A stretch of 64,000 bases of DNA, taken from Methylophaga sp. (GTDB lineage: Bacteria > Pseudomonadota > Gammaproteobacteria > Nitrosococcales > Methylophagaceae). The notes below the pieces were generated by a model. That model saw only the letters and a list, made by a program, of their open reading frames with translations. It had not been told where the DNA came from and searched no databases. The position numbers and the translations under genes were made by a program. Position 1 is the stretch's first letter. Every line of letters starts with the position of its first letter. The stretch covers positions 1-64,000 of the forward strand of contig JALSLH010000088.1 in assembly GCA_026988435.1 (NCBI GenBank). Direction: 5' to 3'. Below are positions 26,329-35,734 of the stretch, in pieces.

Positions 26329-27495
26329 ATGAAAATAGCAGTTGTCGGTACAGGATATGTCGGACTTTCTTTGGCTATGTTATTAGCAAAAAATAATGAG
26401 ATAGTGGCTCTAGATGTATCTGACGAAAAGATTACATTATTACAAAATAAACAATCTCCAATTGCTGATACTGAAATTGAAGATTATTTGGCTAATAAGT
26501 CGCTTAATTTTACGGCAACATTAGATAAAGAAGTTGCATATAAAAATGCTGAGTTTATCATTATTGCTACACCTACTGATTATGATGAAGAAACGAATTA
26601 TTTTAATACATCAACCGTTGAATCAGTGATTGCAGATGTGATTAAACTAAACCCTGATGCCACTATGGTGATAAAGTCGACGGTTCCAGTTGGTTATACT
26701 CAAAAAATAAAAGAACAGTTTGATACAGAAAACATTATCTTTTCACCTGAGTTTTTACGTGAAGGTAAGGCGTTGTATGATAATTTACATCCTTCTCGTA
26801 TTATTGTTGGTGAGCAGTCGGAGCGAGCAACCAAGTTTGCTCAATTATTAATTAAGGGTGCCGATAAAAAAGATATTACTGTTTTATATACGGATTCAAC
26901 TGAAGCTGAGGCGATTAAATTATTCTCAAACACCTATTTAGCGATGCGTATTGCTTATTTTAATGAGCTAGATTCCTATTGCGAAACACATGATTTGAAT
27001 AGTAAACAGGTAATCGACGGGGTTGGCCTAGATCCTAGAATAGGTGGGCATTACAATAACCCATCATTTGGTTATGGAGGCTATTGTTTACCAAAAGATA
27101 CCAAGCAATTATTAGCGAACTATCAAGAGGTACCAAGCAATATTATTAAGGCAATTGTTGATTCAAATACAACACGGAAAGACTTTATTGCGAACCAGAT
27201 CATTAATAAAAACCCTAAAGTTGTCGGTATTTATCGTCTAATTATGAAGCAGGGTTCAGATAACTTCCGAGCATCCGCAATACAAGGTATTATGAAACGC
27301 GTGAAAGCGAAGGGGATAGAGGTCGTTGTGTATGAGCCTGAGTTAAAAGAAAGTGAGTTTTTCCGATCTAAAGTTATCAATGATTTAGATGAATTTAAGG
27401 CAATGGCTGATGTGATAGTAGCGAATCGCTTAACTGATGAGATCAATAATTGTGAAGATAGAATTTATACGCGTGACCTTTTTGGCAATGATTGA
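26329..27495 (+). CDS. ugd: UDP-glucose 6-dehydrogenase
   Basis: It oxidises UDP-glucose to UDP-glucuronate with two NAD+. At 388 residues it has the Rossmann motif [15 protein letters not shown] at the start, the [13 protein letters not shown] and STVPVGYT regions, FSPEFLREG, and the catalytic cysteine motif [13 protein letters not shown]. Its presence implies an acidic sugar (GlcA or a derivative) in the polymer. It is preceded by a 49-base gap with AAGAGAAAC as a modest ribosome binding site. Confidence 0.94.
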   Translation: MKIAVVGTGYVGLSLAMLLAKNNEIVALDVSDEKITLLQNKQSPIADTEIEDYLANKSLNFTATLDKEVAYKNAEFIIIATPTDYDEETNYFNTSTVESVIADVIKLNPDATMVIKSTVPVGYTQKIKEQFDTENIIFSPEFLREGKALYDNLHPSRIIVGEQSERATKFAQLLIKGADKKDITVLYTDSTEAEAIKLFSNTYLAMRIAYFNELDSYCETHDLNSKQVIDGVGLDPRIGGHYNNPSFGYGGYCLPKDTKQLLANYQEVPSNIIKAIVDSNTTRKDFIANQIINKNPKVVGIYRLIMKQGSDNFRASAIQGIMKRVKAKGIEVVVYEPELKESEFFRSKVINDLDEFKAMADVIVANRLTDEINNCEDRIYTRDLFGND

Positions 27496-27541
27496 GTTTA
27501 TACACGGTAGATTTCGAGAAATTTTAAGGTAATGAAATAAA

Positions 27542-28480
27542 ATGTCGGTCAAAGAACAAAAGTATGTATTAGTTTCACCTTGCCGGAATGAAGCCGATTA
27601 TATGAAATTAACGCTAGATAGCGTTGTTTCTCAAACTGTTGTGCCTGATTTGTGGGTCATTGTTGATGATGGGTCAACGGACGAAACACCACAAATTTTA
27701 GCTGATTATGCTAGAGAATATCCTTTTATACAGATTGTAACGAGGGAAAACCGAGGTCATCGTAGTGTTGGCCCTGGGGTGATTGAAGCTTTTTATCATG
27801 GTTATGATGCGATTGATGTGAGTCAGTTTGATTTTATTTGTAAGTTTGATTTGGATTTAGACTTGCCTGCGAAATATTTCGAAATTTTAATTCAGCGAAT
27901 GAATGATAACCCCAGGATTGGCACATGTAGTGGTAAGGCCTATTTTAAAGATAAAAAAACAGATGAATTGGTCAGTGAGAAATGCGGTGATGAAATGTCG
28001 GTCGGGATGACAAAATTTTATCGTCGAGGTTGTTTTGAAGATATTGGTGGATTTGTTAGGCAAGTGATGTGGGATGGCATTGATTGCCATAAATGTCGAC
28101 AATTAGGTTGGATTGCAGTGAGCTGGGATGAGCCTGAGTTGCGGTTTATTCATTTACGCCCAATGGGATCGAGTCAACAAGGAATTTTTACTGGGCGGAT
28201 GCGCCATGGCTTTGGCCAGTATTTTATGGGAACAAGTCTGATCTATATGACGGCGTCTTCTGTCTTTCGTATGTTACATCCTCCTTATTTTATTGGTGGA
28301 TATGCTATGTGGTGGGGCTATGTTAAAAGTGCTTTGACCCGTAATCCACGATTTGAGGATAAGGTGTTAGTTAAATTTATACGCAAATATCAAATAAAAT
28401 GCCTCTTTCAAGGAAAGGCAAAAGCAACAGAGCAATTAAATAAAGAACAAGAACAGATCTGGTTAGAGAATCATTCGTAA
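27542..28480 (+). CDS. Family 2 glycosyltransferase
   Basis: This 312-residue enzyme begins KYVLVSPCRNEADYMKLTLDS, has IVDDGSTDETP, and carries the metal-binding FDLDLDLP in place of the common DxD. A later MWDGIDCHKCRQLGW and IHLRPMGSSQQG form the acceptor side. It lies between ugd and a GT4 gene in the same direction. The sugar is not assignable. Confidence 0.87.
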   Translation: MSVKEQKYVLVSPCRNEADYMKLTLDSVVSQTVVPDLWVIVDDGSTDETPQILADYAREYPFIQIVTRENRGHRSVGPGVIEAFYHGYDAIDVSQFDFICKFDLDLDLPAKYFEILIQRMNDNPRIGTCSGKAYFKDKKTDELVSEKCGDEMSVGMTKFYRRGCFEDIGGFVRQVMWDGIDCHKCRQLGWIAVSWDEPELRFIHLRPMGSSQQGIFTGRMRHGFGQYFMGTSLIYMTASSVFRMLHPPYFIGGYAMWWGYVKSALTRNPRFEDKVLVKFIRKYQIKCLFQGKAKATEQLNKEQEQIWLENHS

Positions 28481-28511
28481 TCTGTTTTAATAATATAGGC
28501 GGGATAACGCT

Positions 28512-29744
28512 GTGACACAACCTTTGACAATTGCTTATTTAGCTCCTGAAATACCCGCATTATCAGCTACATTTGTTTACAATGAAATTTTGCAATTAGA
28601 ACAGCTGGGAACTGACGTTATTCCATTTTCTGTTCATGCTTCTACATCCAATATAGAAGAGCCGCGAGTTCAAGCATTAGCTACAAAAACGTTTAATTTA
28701 TATGCTCAATCTAAATTGTCTGTTATTGCTGATAATTTGGTGATGTTGGCAAGTCGCCCCATTAATTATTCTAGAACATTAGGTTTGCTTTTGTCAGATA
28801 TGTGGCGAGTGGGTCTGTTTTCTCGAACAGCATTTGGGCTAGCCTATCGCATGCTGTTTTCTGCTAGCTTGGCTAGACGTTTGATACAAAAAAAATGTAA
28901 GCATTTGCATGTTCATTTTGCTCATATTCCAAGTGATATTGCTATGTATGCTTCTTCGATATCAAGTATTCCGTTTAGTATTACTGCTCATGCTAATGAT
29001 CTTTATGAGCGAGGTTGGCTTTTAAAGGAAAAAGTTGAGCGATCTAAATTCTTTGCTACTATTTCAGAGTTTAATCAACGGTATTTAGCCGATCAAGGTG
29101 TTGATTTAGATAAAGTCAAAATAATACGTTGTGGTGTTGATCCTGCGCAGTTTAGTCAACGGCAGGAAATGCCTAATAATACAATCCCTAGAATTGGTGT
29201 GATCGGTCGTCTAGTTGAAAAAAAAGGGATAGATACGCTTATCGAAGCAGTTTCATTGCTTAAAAAACAAGGCCAAAAGGTTGAGTTACAAGTTGCGGGT
29301 TCAGGGCCATTGGATTCAACATTAAAAGCATTAGTCGCCCAAAAAAAATTATCAATAGAAGATGTATGTTTTTTAGGGGCAATACCACATTCTGAAGTAG
29401 CCGATTTTATTAAGTCATTAGATATGTTTGTTTTACCCTGTAAACAAGATGAAAATGGTGATATTGATGGTATTCCCGTCGTGTTGATGGAGGCTATGTT
29501 GTCTGGTGTGCCGGTTATTTCATCAAGGCTATCTGGCATTCCTGAGCTTGTTATTGATAATAAAACAGGTTTGCTGATAGAGCAAAATGATAGTGTGGCA
29601 TTAGCTAAGGCAATATCTATTATTATTAATGACTCGGTGTTAAAGGCTAATTTGATTGAGCAGGCAGTTGTTAGAGTGAAGCAGGAATTTTCTCAAATAG
29701 ATAACGCACAAAAACTTAATGATTTATTTGGTTTAACAAAATAA
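28512..29744 (+). CDS. Family 4 glycosyltransferase (colanic-acid-type)
   Basis: This 410-residue GT-B enzyme begins IAYLAPEIPALSATFVYNEI, has HVHFAHIPSDIAMY and ITAHANDLY in the N-terminal half, and IGRLVEKKGIDTLIEA plus LPCKQDENGDIDGIPVVLME in the donor half. The start is GTG, supported by GGCGGGA upstream. The stop overlaps the next start by one base (TAATG), so the two are coupled. It resembles glycosyltransferases commonly seen next to exosortase A genes. Confidence 0.87.
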   Translation: MTQPLTIAYLAPEIPALSATFVYNEILQLEQLGTDVIPFSVHASTSNIEEPRVQALATKTFNLYAQSKLSVIADNLVMLASRPINYSRTLGLLLSDMWRVGLFSRTAFGLAYRMLFSASLARRLIQKKCKHLHVHFAHIPSDIAMYASSISSIPFSITAHANDLYERGWLLKEKVERSKFFATISEFNQRYLADQGVDLDKVKIIRCGVDPAQFSQRQEMPNNTIPRIGVIGRLVEKKGIDTLIEAVSLLKKQGQKVELQVAGSGPLDSTLKALVAQKKLSIEDVCFLGAIPHSEVADFIKSLDMFVLPCKQDENGDIDGIPVVLMEAMLSGVPVISSRLSGIPELVIDNKTGLLIEQNDSVALAKAISIIINDSVLKANLIEQAVVRVKQEFSQIDNAQKLNDLFGLTK

Positions 29745-30856
29745 TGAATGCAACAGCAATTATTGACCGTGATATGCAGTGTTTATTAGGGCTACCCTTT
29801 GATGCTATTACATTAGAACAGTCAGTTATTCATTTATTGAAAGCGATTGATGATAAAGAAAGATGTTTTTTGTCTACCCCAAATCTTAATTTTGCAATAT
29901 CGACACAGTCTGACAATGCTTTCTTTGACTCAGTAGTTGATAGTGATTTAAGTGTGGCTGATGGGATGCCTTTAATTTGGGTAGCTAAGTTGTTGGGTAT
30001 TCCTATTACAGAGCGCGTTGCCGGTTCGACATTATTTGATGAGTTATCTAAACAAAAAGTTAGCGATAAAAAGATAAAGGTCTTTTTCTTTGGTGGTCAA
30101 GAAGGGGTGGCAGAGCTAGCTCATCAGAATTTAAATGAAACTAGTGCTGCAATGGAAAGTTGTGGTTTTTATGATCCGGGTTTTGTTTCTGTGGATGAGA
30201 TGAGTAGTGCCAATATTATTGAGACTATTAATAGTTGTGAACCGGATTTTATTGTGGTGGCATTGGGTGCTAGAAAAGGCCAGGAGTGGATTCAGCAAAA
30301 TAAAGAGACATTAGATGCATCCGTGATTAGTCATTTGGGGGCGGTGATTAACTTTGTTGCAGGGAATGTTGAGCGAGCTCCTGTTGTATGGCAACGATTA
30401 GGTATGGAGTGGTTGTGGAGGATTCGGCAGGAACCTTCACTATGGAAGCGATATTTATTTGATGGTTTAGCGTTTATTCGTTTAATGCTCATTAATGTAT
30501 TGCCATTAGCTGTCTATGATCGTTTTTTACGGCGAACAGCTTCTTTTCATATTCCGAGCGATATTAAACTAGAGAATCAGGAAACATTAACTCTGCGCTT
30601 GACAGGTAGCATTCATCATGGCGTTATGGATGATATTAAACAACAATTTTCAAAGGTGATTGAAGATTTTGATGAAGATGTCGTTATAGATTGTGAGCAT
30701 CTTGCGTATCTTGATAGTGCGTTTATTGCCTCGACTTTATTGTTTCAGCGTTATTTAAATGAACAGGGACGACTTTTGGTGCTGAGTAATGTGCCAGCGA
30801 GGATAGTTAGGTTATTGAGTTTAAGTAGCGTTAGTGAGCGTTTCACGTTATCCTAG
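29744..30856 (+). CDS. WecG/TagA/CpsF (GT26) glycosyltransferase fused to a C-terminal STAS domain
   Basis: This is a 370-residue two-domain protein. Residues about 10-250 are a GT26 enzyme: FLSTPNLNFAISTQSDNAFF, SDLSVADGMPLIWVAKLLG, RVAGSTLFDEL, VALGARKGQEWI and LGAVINFVAGNVERAP. This family adds a UDP-activated hexose or N-acetylmannosamine-type sugar to lipid-linked acceptors. Residues about 283-370 (LTLRLTGSIHHGVMDDI, VVIDCEHLAYLDSAFIAST, RIVRLLSLSSV) look like a STAS/anti-sigma-antagonist domain with a Ser in the LDSAF position where partner-switch proteins are phosphorylated. The fusion is uncommon to me. It could tie enzyme activity to the HATPase regulator at 41817-42677. Confidence 0.85.
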   Translation: MNATAIIDRDMQCLLGLPFDAITLEQSVIHLLKAIDDKERCFLSTPNLNFAISTQSDNAFFDSVVDSDLSVADGMPLIWVAKLLGIPITERVAGSTLFDELSKQKVSDKKIKVFFFGGQEGVAELAHQNLNETSAAMESCGFYDPGFVSVDEMSSANIIETINSCEPDFIVVALGARKGQEWIQQNKETLDASVISHLGAVINFVAGNVERAPVVWQRLGMEWLWRIRQEPSLWKRYLFDGLAFIRLMLINVLPLAVYDRFLRRTASFHIPSDIKLENQETLTLRLTGSIHHGVMDDIKQQFSKVIEDFDEDVVIDCEHLAYLDSAFIASTLLFQRYLNEQGRLLVLSNVPARIVRLLSLSSVSERFTLS

Positions 30857-31059
30857 CGTAGCGTTATAGGTGATGACTTGTGTATGTCTCAGTGGAATAG
30901 GTTTGTAGATTTTTATTAGCCCGTTGCTCATGCATATTTTAGTGGGGGTATTTAGATTCCGGCTAAAAGCTACCGAAACGAAGTAACCGCAGGGTAAATG
31001 ACGAGGGATAGAAGCTAGAGATCGCTATCCTTGTGGCTTTAAGTGTGGATCTGATTGTG

Positions 31060-31269
31060 AGATTCCCGATAGCAAGAAATTGCTCCTGCATTTCTTGCAT
31101 ACACACCGTCCATGGTGATAAAAGATTTCGAGAATGACGGGGGGGGACCTCTAGAATGACGGGTGTGTGATCTTGAGGATGCCGTGGTGTGTAAAAATAG
31201 ATCGTCATCCCCGTAGCTTTAAGCGGGGATCTGAAGGAGATTCTCGATAAAAGATCTCGAGAATGACAG
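31060..31269. repeat. Degenerate cluster of dispersed hairpin repeats
   Basis: The 555-base gap 30857-31411 holds no gene I support. It carries decayed repeat units. At 31060-31140, ATTCCCGATAGCAAGAAAT...ATTTCTTGC continues to GATAAAAGATTTCGAGAATGACGG. At 31203-31269, CGTCATCCCCGTAGC...GCGGGGATCT faces GATAAAAGATCTCGAGAATGACAGG. Several loose GTGTGT/GAATGACGGG pieces follow to about 31385. The first unit recurs at 35610-35689 and, reversed and truncated, at 36727. Confidence 0.65.
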
Positions 31270-31411
31270 GGTGTGTGGCCTCGAGTTTGATGTTTGTATG
31301 ACCTCTAGAGTGACGGGGTGTGATCTTGCGAGTGACGTGGATGTGGCTTTGAAGATGTGGCGTGTGTGGTTACGAGAATGACAGGTAGAATATATTTTAA
31401 GGAGCAAGCTT

Positions 31412-32938
31412 TTGTTAAGTGTGAAACAGACTATATTTTTCAGCATAGCATTGCTTTTTGCGATGATAGCTTACTGGGGTGGCTTGTCAGATGCTGTTTT
31501 CCGTTGGAACAATCAAGAAGAATACAGCCATGGCTTTTTAATTCCCTTTGTTTCACTGTATATATTATGGGAAAAAAAGGAACAAATTAAAGCTGCAATG
31601 GGTCCGCCATTATGGTCAGGCATTGCGGTTATTCTGATTGCAATTGCGATATTTATTGTCGGTGAGATAAGTGCTTTATTTCTGTTAATTCAATATTCAT
31701 TTGTGATGGTGTTATTAGGCCTATCTATGGTGACGATTGGTCGAGCAACAAAATATACTGTGGCACCCATCTTATTGTTACTGTTTGCTATTCCGCTACC
31801 TTACGTTATTGAGGTGTTGCTAACTGCAAAATTACAACTTATTTCTTCGTGGTTGGGTGTTGAGTTTATTCGCCTTTTCCGCATTCCAGTTTATTTGGAA
31901 GGTAATGTTATTGACTTGGGTGTCTATCAACTACAAGTTGTTGAGGCATGTAGTGGTTTAAGATATTTATTCCCATTAATGAGTTTAGGTTTTATTGCTG
32001 CTTATTTTTATCAAGCCGCATTTTGGAAGCGAGCAATTGTTTTTTTAGCCACGATTCCTGTTACGATTTTGATGAATAGCTTTCGTATTGGTGCTATAGG
32101 CGTCATGGTTGATAACTGGGGCATTTCGATGGCTGAGGGATTTTTACATGACTTTGAAGGTTGGATAATATTCATGGCGTGTGCCGTAATTCTGTTTTTA
32201 TTAATTTGGATAATGGAAAAGCTAACTAATAAAAATGGTTCATTGGCCGCTGTTTTTGGTGTGGTCGATGTGGTTGAGCCTTCGGCAGGTGAGCATTACA
32301 TTTCTAATAATGGTACTAATAAGCCTTTGATAGTGTCAATCATCATGCTTGTTGCTGTGCTAGCAATGACGCAATTTATAGGTAAACGGGTAGAGACGAT
32401 ACCTGGCCATGTATCGTTTGTAAACTTCCCGACAACTTTGGGTAAATGGAAAGGACAACACGATACACTTGATAAAGATGTCATAACTAAATTAGGCATG
32501 ACAGATTATTTATTGGCTAATTATAGTAATGATAAACAGCCACCAGTGAATTTTTATGTTGCCTATTATGAGTCACAACGTAAAGGTGTTTCGCCGCATT
32601 CTCCGCGTGTTTGTATACCGGGTGGCGGTTGGGAAATCTCATTATTTGAACGAATTATGGTAGATGATTACCCTGTTAATAGATCAGTTATTAAAAAAGG
32701 CGAACAAACCCAGTTAGTTTATTACTGGTTTCAAGAGCGTGGCAGAATTATTGCTAATGAATATATTAAAAAATGGTATTTATTCTTAGATGCATTGTTT
32801 GAGAATAGAACCGATGGCAGTTTAGTTCGAGTTGTTACAAATGTTGCACCGAATGAAACCTTGGAAGAAGCTGATGCACGCATATTAGACTTTATCGCCA
32901 TCGCTAAACCTGAATTAAAACAGTATCTTTTAGATTAA
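31412..32938 (+). CDS. xrtA: Exosortase A fused to EpsI domain
   Basis: This 508-residue inner-membrane transpeptidase cuts PEP-CTERM signals. The N-terminal ~285 residues are polytopic and carry the exosortase triad: Cys in VEACSGLRYLFPL (about 178), Arg in MNSFRIGAIGV (about 225) and His in LHDFEGW (about 247). The C-terminal ~200 residues are the EpsI part (FPTTLGKWKG, YYESQRKGVSPHSPRVCIPGGGWEI). The start is TTG, fixed by a strong AAGGAG seven bases upstream; no ATG is suitably placed. Its visible substrate is the protein at 3138-3764. Confidence 0.94.
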   Translation: MLSVKQTIFFSIALLFAMIAYWGGLSDAVFRWNNQEEYSHGFLIPFVSLYILWEKKEQIKAAMGPPLWSGIAVILIAIAIFIVGEISALFLLIQYSFVMVLLGLSMVTIGRATKYTVAPILLLLFAIPLPYVIEVLLTAKLQLISSWLGVEFIRLFRIPVYLEGNVIDLGVYQLQVVEACSGLRYLFPLMSLGFIAAYFYQAAFWKRAIVFLATIPVTILMNSFRIGAIGVMVDNWGISMAEGFLHDFEGWIIFMACAVILFLLIWIMEKLTNKNGSLAAVFGVVDVVEPSAGEHYISNNGTNKPLIVSIIMLVAVLAMTQFIGKRVETIPGHVSFVNFPTTLGKWKGQHDTLDKDVITKLGMTDYLLANYSNDKQPPVNFYVAYYESQRKGVSPHSPRVCIPGGGWEISLFERIMVDDYPVNRSVIKKGEQTQLVYYWFQERGRIIANEYIKKWYLFLDALFENRTDGSLVRVVTNVAPNETLEEADARILDFIAIAKPELKQYLLD

Positions 32939-32960
32939 ATGAATTAAAGAGTATAAAGAA

Positions 32961-35342
32961 ATGAATGTAATTAAATATGTAGGAATAGCTGGCTTATTGT
33001 TGAGTCTTTTAGTCGGTTGTGGATCTTCAGCAGATAGTGCAGCTGGTTTTGTGGAAAGTGGCAAAGCCCTAGTCGAAGAGGGAAAGACTGCAAAGGCGAG
33101 GCTGGAATTTAAAAATGCAATTCAGATTGACCCGCGTATGGCCGAACCTTTTTATCAATTAGCTTTGCTCGATGAGAAGGAGCAAAAATGGAAAGGGATG
33201 TTTGCCAACTTAACTACGGTTGAGCAGTTAGACCCTACACACTACGATGCCATTGTTAAATTAGGCCAAATTCATCTTTTAGCAGGTAACTTTGATGTTG
33301 CCCTAGAAAAAGCCAATAAAGTATTGGATGCGGATACAACTAAAGTGATGGCATGGGTTTTACGTGCGACTATTGCGATGAAGCAACAAAACTTAGGCTC
33401 GGCGATGAAGGATGCCGAGCAAGCTTTAGTCTTAGAACCTGAGAATATTGAAGCATTATCAGTTAAAGCACTGATTTTAAATTTGCAAGGTAAACCAGAG
33501 CAGGCATTAACGCTTTTAGATAAAGCCTTAGCAATCGACCCTAAGCAGTTATCGCTAACCATGATTAAGCTATCAATCTTAGAGAAAAAGAAAGATTATG
33601 CAGCTGTTGAAGCGATCTATCGTAAATTATTAACACAACGCCCAGATGAACGCTGGGTGGCAATGGCATTGGCAAAGCTACTCAATATACAAGGTCGTTA
33701 TGATGATGCTAAGCAGGTTTTAGAACAATATATTGCAGGTCATCAAGATGATAAAGATGCAAAATTATTATTGGTATCTCTTGTTAAAACAAAAAGCCCA
33801 GAAGAAGCTATTGCTTTATTAGACGGTTATATTGAAAACGATAAAAATAATTATGAACTTTATTTTGCTAAAGCTAAATTACAATTAGATTTAGGTCACA
33901 ACGATGAGGTGATTGCCGGTTTAAAACAAATTGCTAGTTTAGATGCTGATGGTAATGATGGGCGTAGAGCCACAATGATGTTAGCGGGCAATGAGTTTAA
34001 ACAAGGTGATATTGAGGCAGCTCAAACAAAAGCAAAAGCAGTTTTGGCTGTTGCACCAGAAGACGAAGCCGCACTATTATTAATGGCCCGAATTGAACTT
34101 GTTAATAAAAATGTAGATGCTGCTGTGACTAATTTACGACTTATATTAAGAAATAACCCTGATTCAGAGCAGGCGCTTGTTTTATTGGCCCAAGCTTATA
34201 TAAATAGTGGTTCTGCTGAATTGGCTGACGATAATTTCCGTCAGGCTTTAGCTGTGAATCCAGGCAATTCTGTCGCGGCCTTGTTTGTTGCTAATAAGTT
34301 AATGAAAGAGAAGGATTTGGATCGTACAGAAGAAGTGTTAACAAAAGCATTAGCGACTGCGACTAATAAAGAAGCGTTATTACAAGCGTTAGCACAAGTA
34401 AAGATCATGAAAAAAGATTGGCAAGGAACACAGTCTGTCATCGATTCATTACGTGTGGATAAAGAAGACACGGCATTAACATTGTATCTTGATGGTCAGA
34501 TTGCACAGGGTTTGAATAACTATGAAGATGCAATCGAAACCTATAAGGCTGCACTGGTTAAAAGCCCTGGTCTAATGCGTGCACTACAAGGTCTAGCTTT
34601 CAGTTATATGCAGCTGGATCAAAAGCCGCAGTTATTAGAATATCTAAATACTTTTATTGAGAGTAACCCCGAACAAATAGCAAGTTATGGTGTGTTAGCG
34701 AGCATGTATTCTCAAGATAAAGAATGGGATAAAGCGCTTGCAACGCTTAACAAAGGCTTAGCGGCTGAGCCTAAATGGCAAGATGGTTATAGTGCGATAG
34801 CGGCTATTTATGTTTCTCAGAATCAACCAGAGAAAGCAATGGAAACGTATCAACGCGGTATTGATACTATTGAAAATAATACATTTTTAAGGCTACAAAT
34901 GGCATCAGCCAGTGAGCAAAGGGGTGATTTTGAAAAGGCAAAAGCACTATATGAAGAGATTTTATCTAAAGATCCTGATGTTGAACCTGCGATTAATAAT
35001 CTAGCAAGCTTGTTAACTGATCAATTTCAAAGTGAAGAAAATTTGCAAAAAGCTAAAGAATTATCGGAGCGCTTTTCATCAGCAACACAACCTTTCTATT
35101 TAGATACCTATGCATGGACACGCGTTCTATTGGGTGAATTGGATAAAGCACAAACAGTATTGGAACGCGTAGTGTCGTTATCACCGGATGTAGCAATTTT
35201 TAATTATCACTTAGGCGCCTTGTATTTGAAGCAAGGCAATAAATTAGAGGCAGATAAATACCTAAATATAGCTAAGTCATTGGCAGAGAAACAAAATGAT
35301 GCAGCGTTGCTTGAGAAGGTGGAGGGAGCGTTAGTACAATAA
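32961..35342 (+). CDS. prsT: PEP-CTERM system TPR-repeat lipoprotein PrsT
   Basis: This is a 793-residue lipoprotein with signal peptide and lipobox LLVGC at about residue 20. The rest is TPR repeats (for example AEPFYQLALLDEKEQKW, VALVKSP-type helices, PEQALTLLDKALAIDP, PEKAMETYQRG). The PrsT family usually follows exosortase A, as here 22 bases downstream, and is a little longer on average. It would act as a periplasmic scaffold in polymer assembly or protein sorting; the precise role is not established to my knowledge. Confidence 0.88.
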   Translation: MNVIKYVGIAGLLLSLLVGCGSSADSAAGFVESGKALVEEGKTAKARLEFKNAIQIDPRMAEPFYQLALLDEKEQKWKGMFANLTTVEQLDPTHYDAIVKLGQIHLLAGNFDVALEKANKVLDADTTKVMAWVLRATIAMKQQNLGSAMKDAEQALVLEPENIEALSVKALILNLQGKPEQALTLLDKALAIDPKQLSLTMIKLSILEKKKDYAAVEAIYRKLLTQRPDERWVAMALAKLLNIQGRYDDAKQVLEQYIAGHQDDKDAKLLLVSLVKTKSPEEAIALLDGYIENDKNNYELYFAKAKLQLDLGHNDEVIAGLKQIASLDADGNDGRRATMMLAGNEFKQGDIEAAQTKAKAVLAVAPEDEAALLLMARIELVNKNVDAAVTNLRLILRNNPDSEQALVLLAQAYINSGSAELADDNFRQALAVNPGNSVAALFVANKLMKEKDLDRTEEVLTKALATATNKEALLQALAQVKIMKKDWQGTQSVIDSLRVDKEDTALTLYLDGQIAQGLNNYEDAIETYKAALVKSPGLMRALQGLAFSYMQLDQKPQLLEYLNTFIESNPEQIASYGVLASMYSQDKEWDKALATLNKGLAAEPKWQDGYSAIAAIYVSQNQPEKAMETYQRGIDTIENNTFLRLQMASASEQRGDFEKAKALYEEILSKDPDVEPAINNLASLLTDQFQSEENLQKAKELSERFSSATQPFYLDTYAWTRVLLGELDKAQTVLERVVSLSPDVAIFNYHLGALYLKQGNKLEADKYLNIAKSLAEKQNDAALLEKVEGALVQ

Positions 35343-35359
35343 GAATTGTTTGAGTCTCA

Positions 35360-35430
35360 CGTCACTCTCGCATGTTTTAAGCGGGAGTCCCGTTTATGCT
35401 TAGATTCCGGCAGGCTTGTAGCCGGAATCT
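35360..35430. repeat. Dispersed inverted-arm repeat copies
   Basis: One arm at 35360-35389 (CGTCACTCTCGCATG...GCGGGAGTCC) is followed by a second arm at 35403-35430 (GATTCCGGCAGGC...GCCGGAATCT). With the MITE at 35446-35608 and the hairpin unit at 35610-35689, repeats fill the 392-base gap between prsT and the YdcF-like gene. Confidence 0.7.
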
Positions 35431-35445
35431 ACCTACAATACAATA

Positions 35446-35608
35446 TATACCCGTGACCAATGAACTTGCAGATTTCTAGTGCGCATCCTGATTGCGCTAG
35501 CGGTGTTATATTCTTGAGCAATAGAGCGACTATTACATCAATAATATGCCTTGCTATCACAACCATTATGCGCACTATAAACATGCATGTTCAATGATAA
35601 CGGGTATA
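35446..35608. mobile_element. 163-bp MITE-like element, copy 1
   Basis: It begins TATACCCGTGACCAATGAAC and ends with the imperfect inverse TTCAATGATAACGGGTATA. The terminal arms pair over about 40 bases (TAGTGCGCA with TGCGCACTA inside). Copy 2 at 43958-44120 has the same length and differs at two bases by eye. There is no coding capacity. The near-identity of the copies suggests recent mobility. Confidence 0.85.
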
Positions 35609-35609
35609 G

Positions 35610-35689
35610 ACCCCCGATAACAAGAAATTGCTCCTGCATTTCTTGCATGCACACCATCCATGGCGATAAAAGAGCTGGGGGATGACGGG
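35610..35689. repeat. Dispersed hairpin repeat unit (CCCCCGATAACAAG type)
   Basis: The unit runs from CCCCCGATAACAAGAAAT through ATTTCTTGCATGC to GATAAAAGAGCTGGGGGATGACGGG, so outer arms (CCCCCGAT / GGGGGATGACGGG) and inner arms (AAGAAAT / ATTTCTT) can pair. A close relative is at 31060-31140. Confidence 0.65.
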
Positions 35690-35734
35690 CGAAAGAAACG
35701 ACATACTTATTGAGTAAGGACCTAAATTATTAGT

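Noticed and set aside
31219-31590. Short frames in the repeat-filled gap and across the exosortase start
   Set aside because: They consist of decayed hairpin repeats or read xrtA in another frame; neither shows a signal peptide or known motif.
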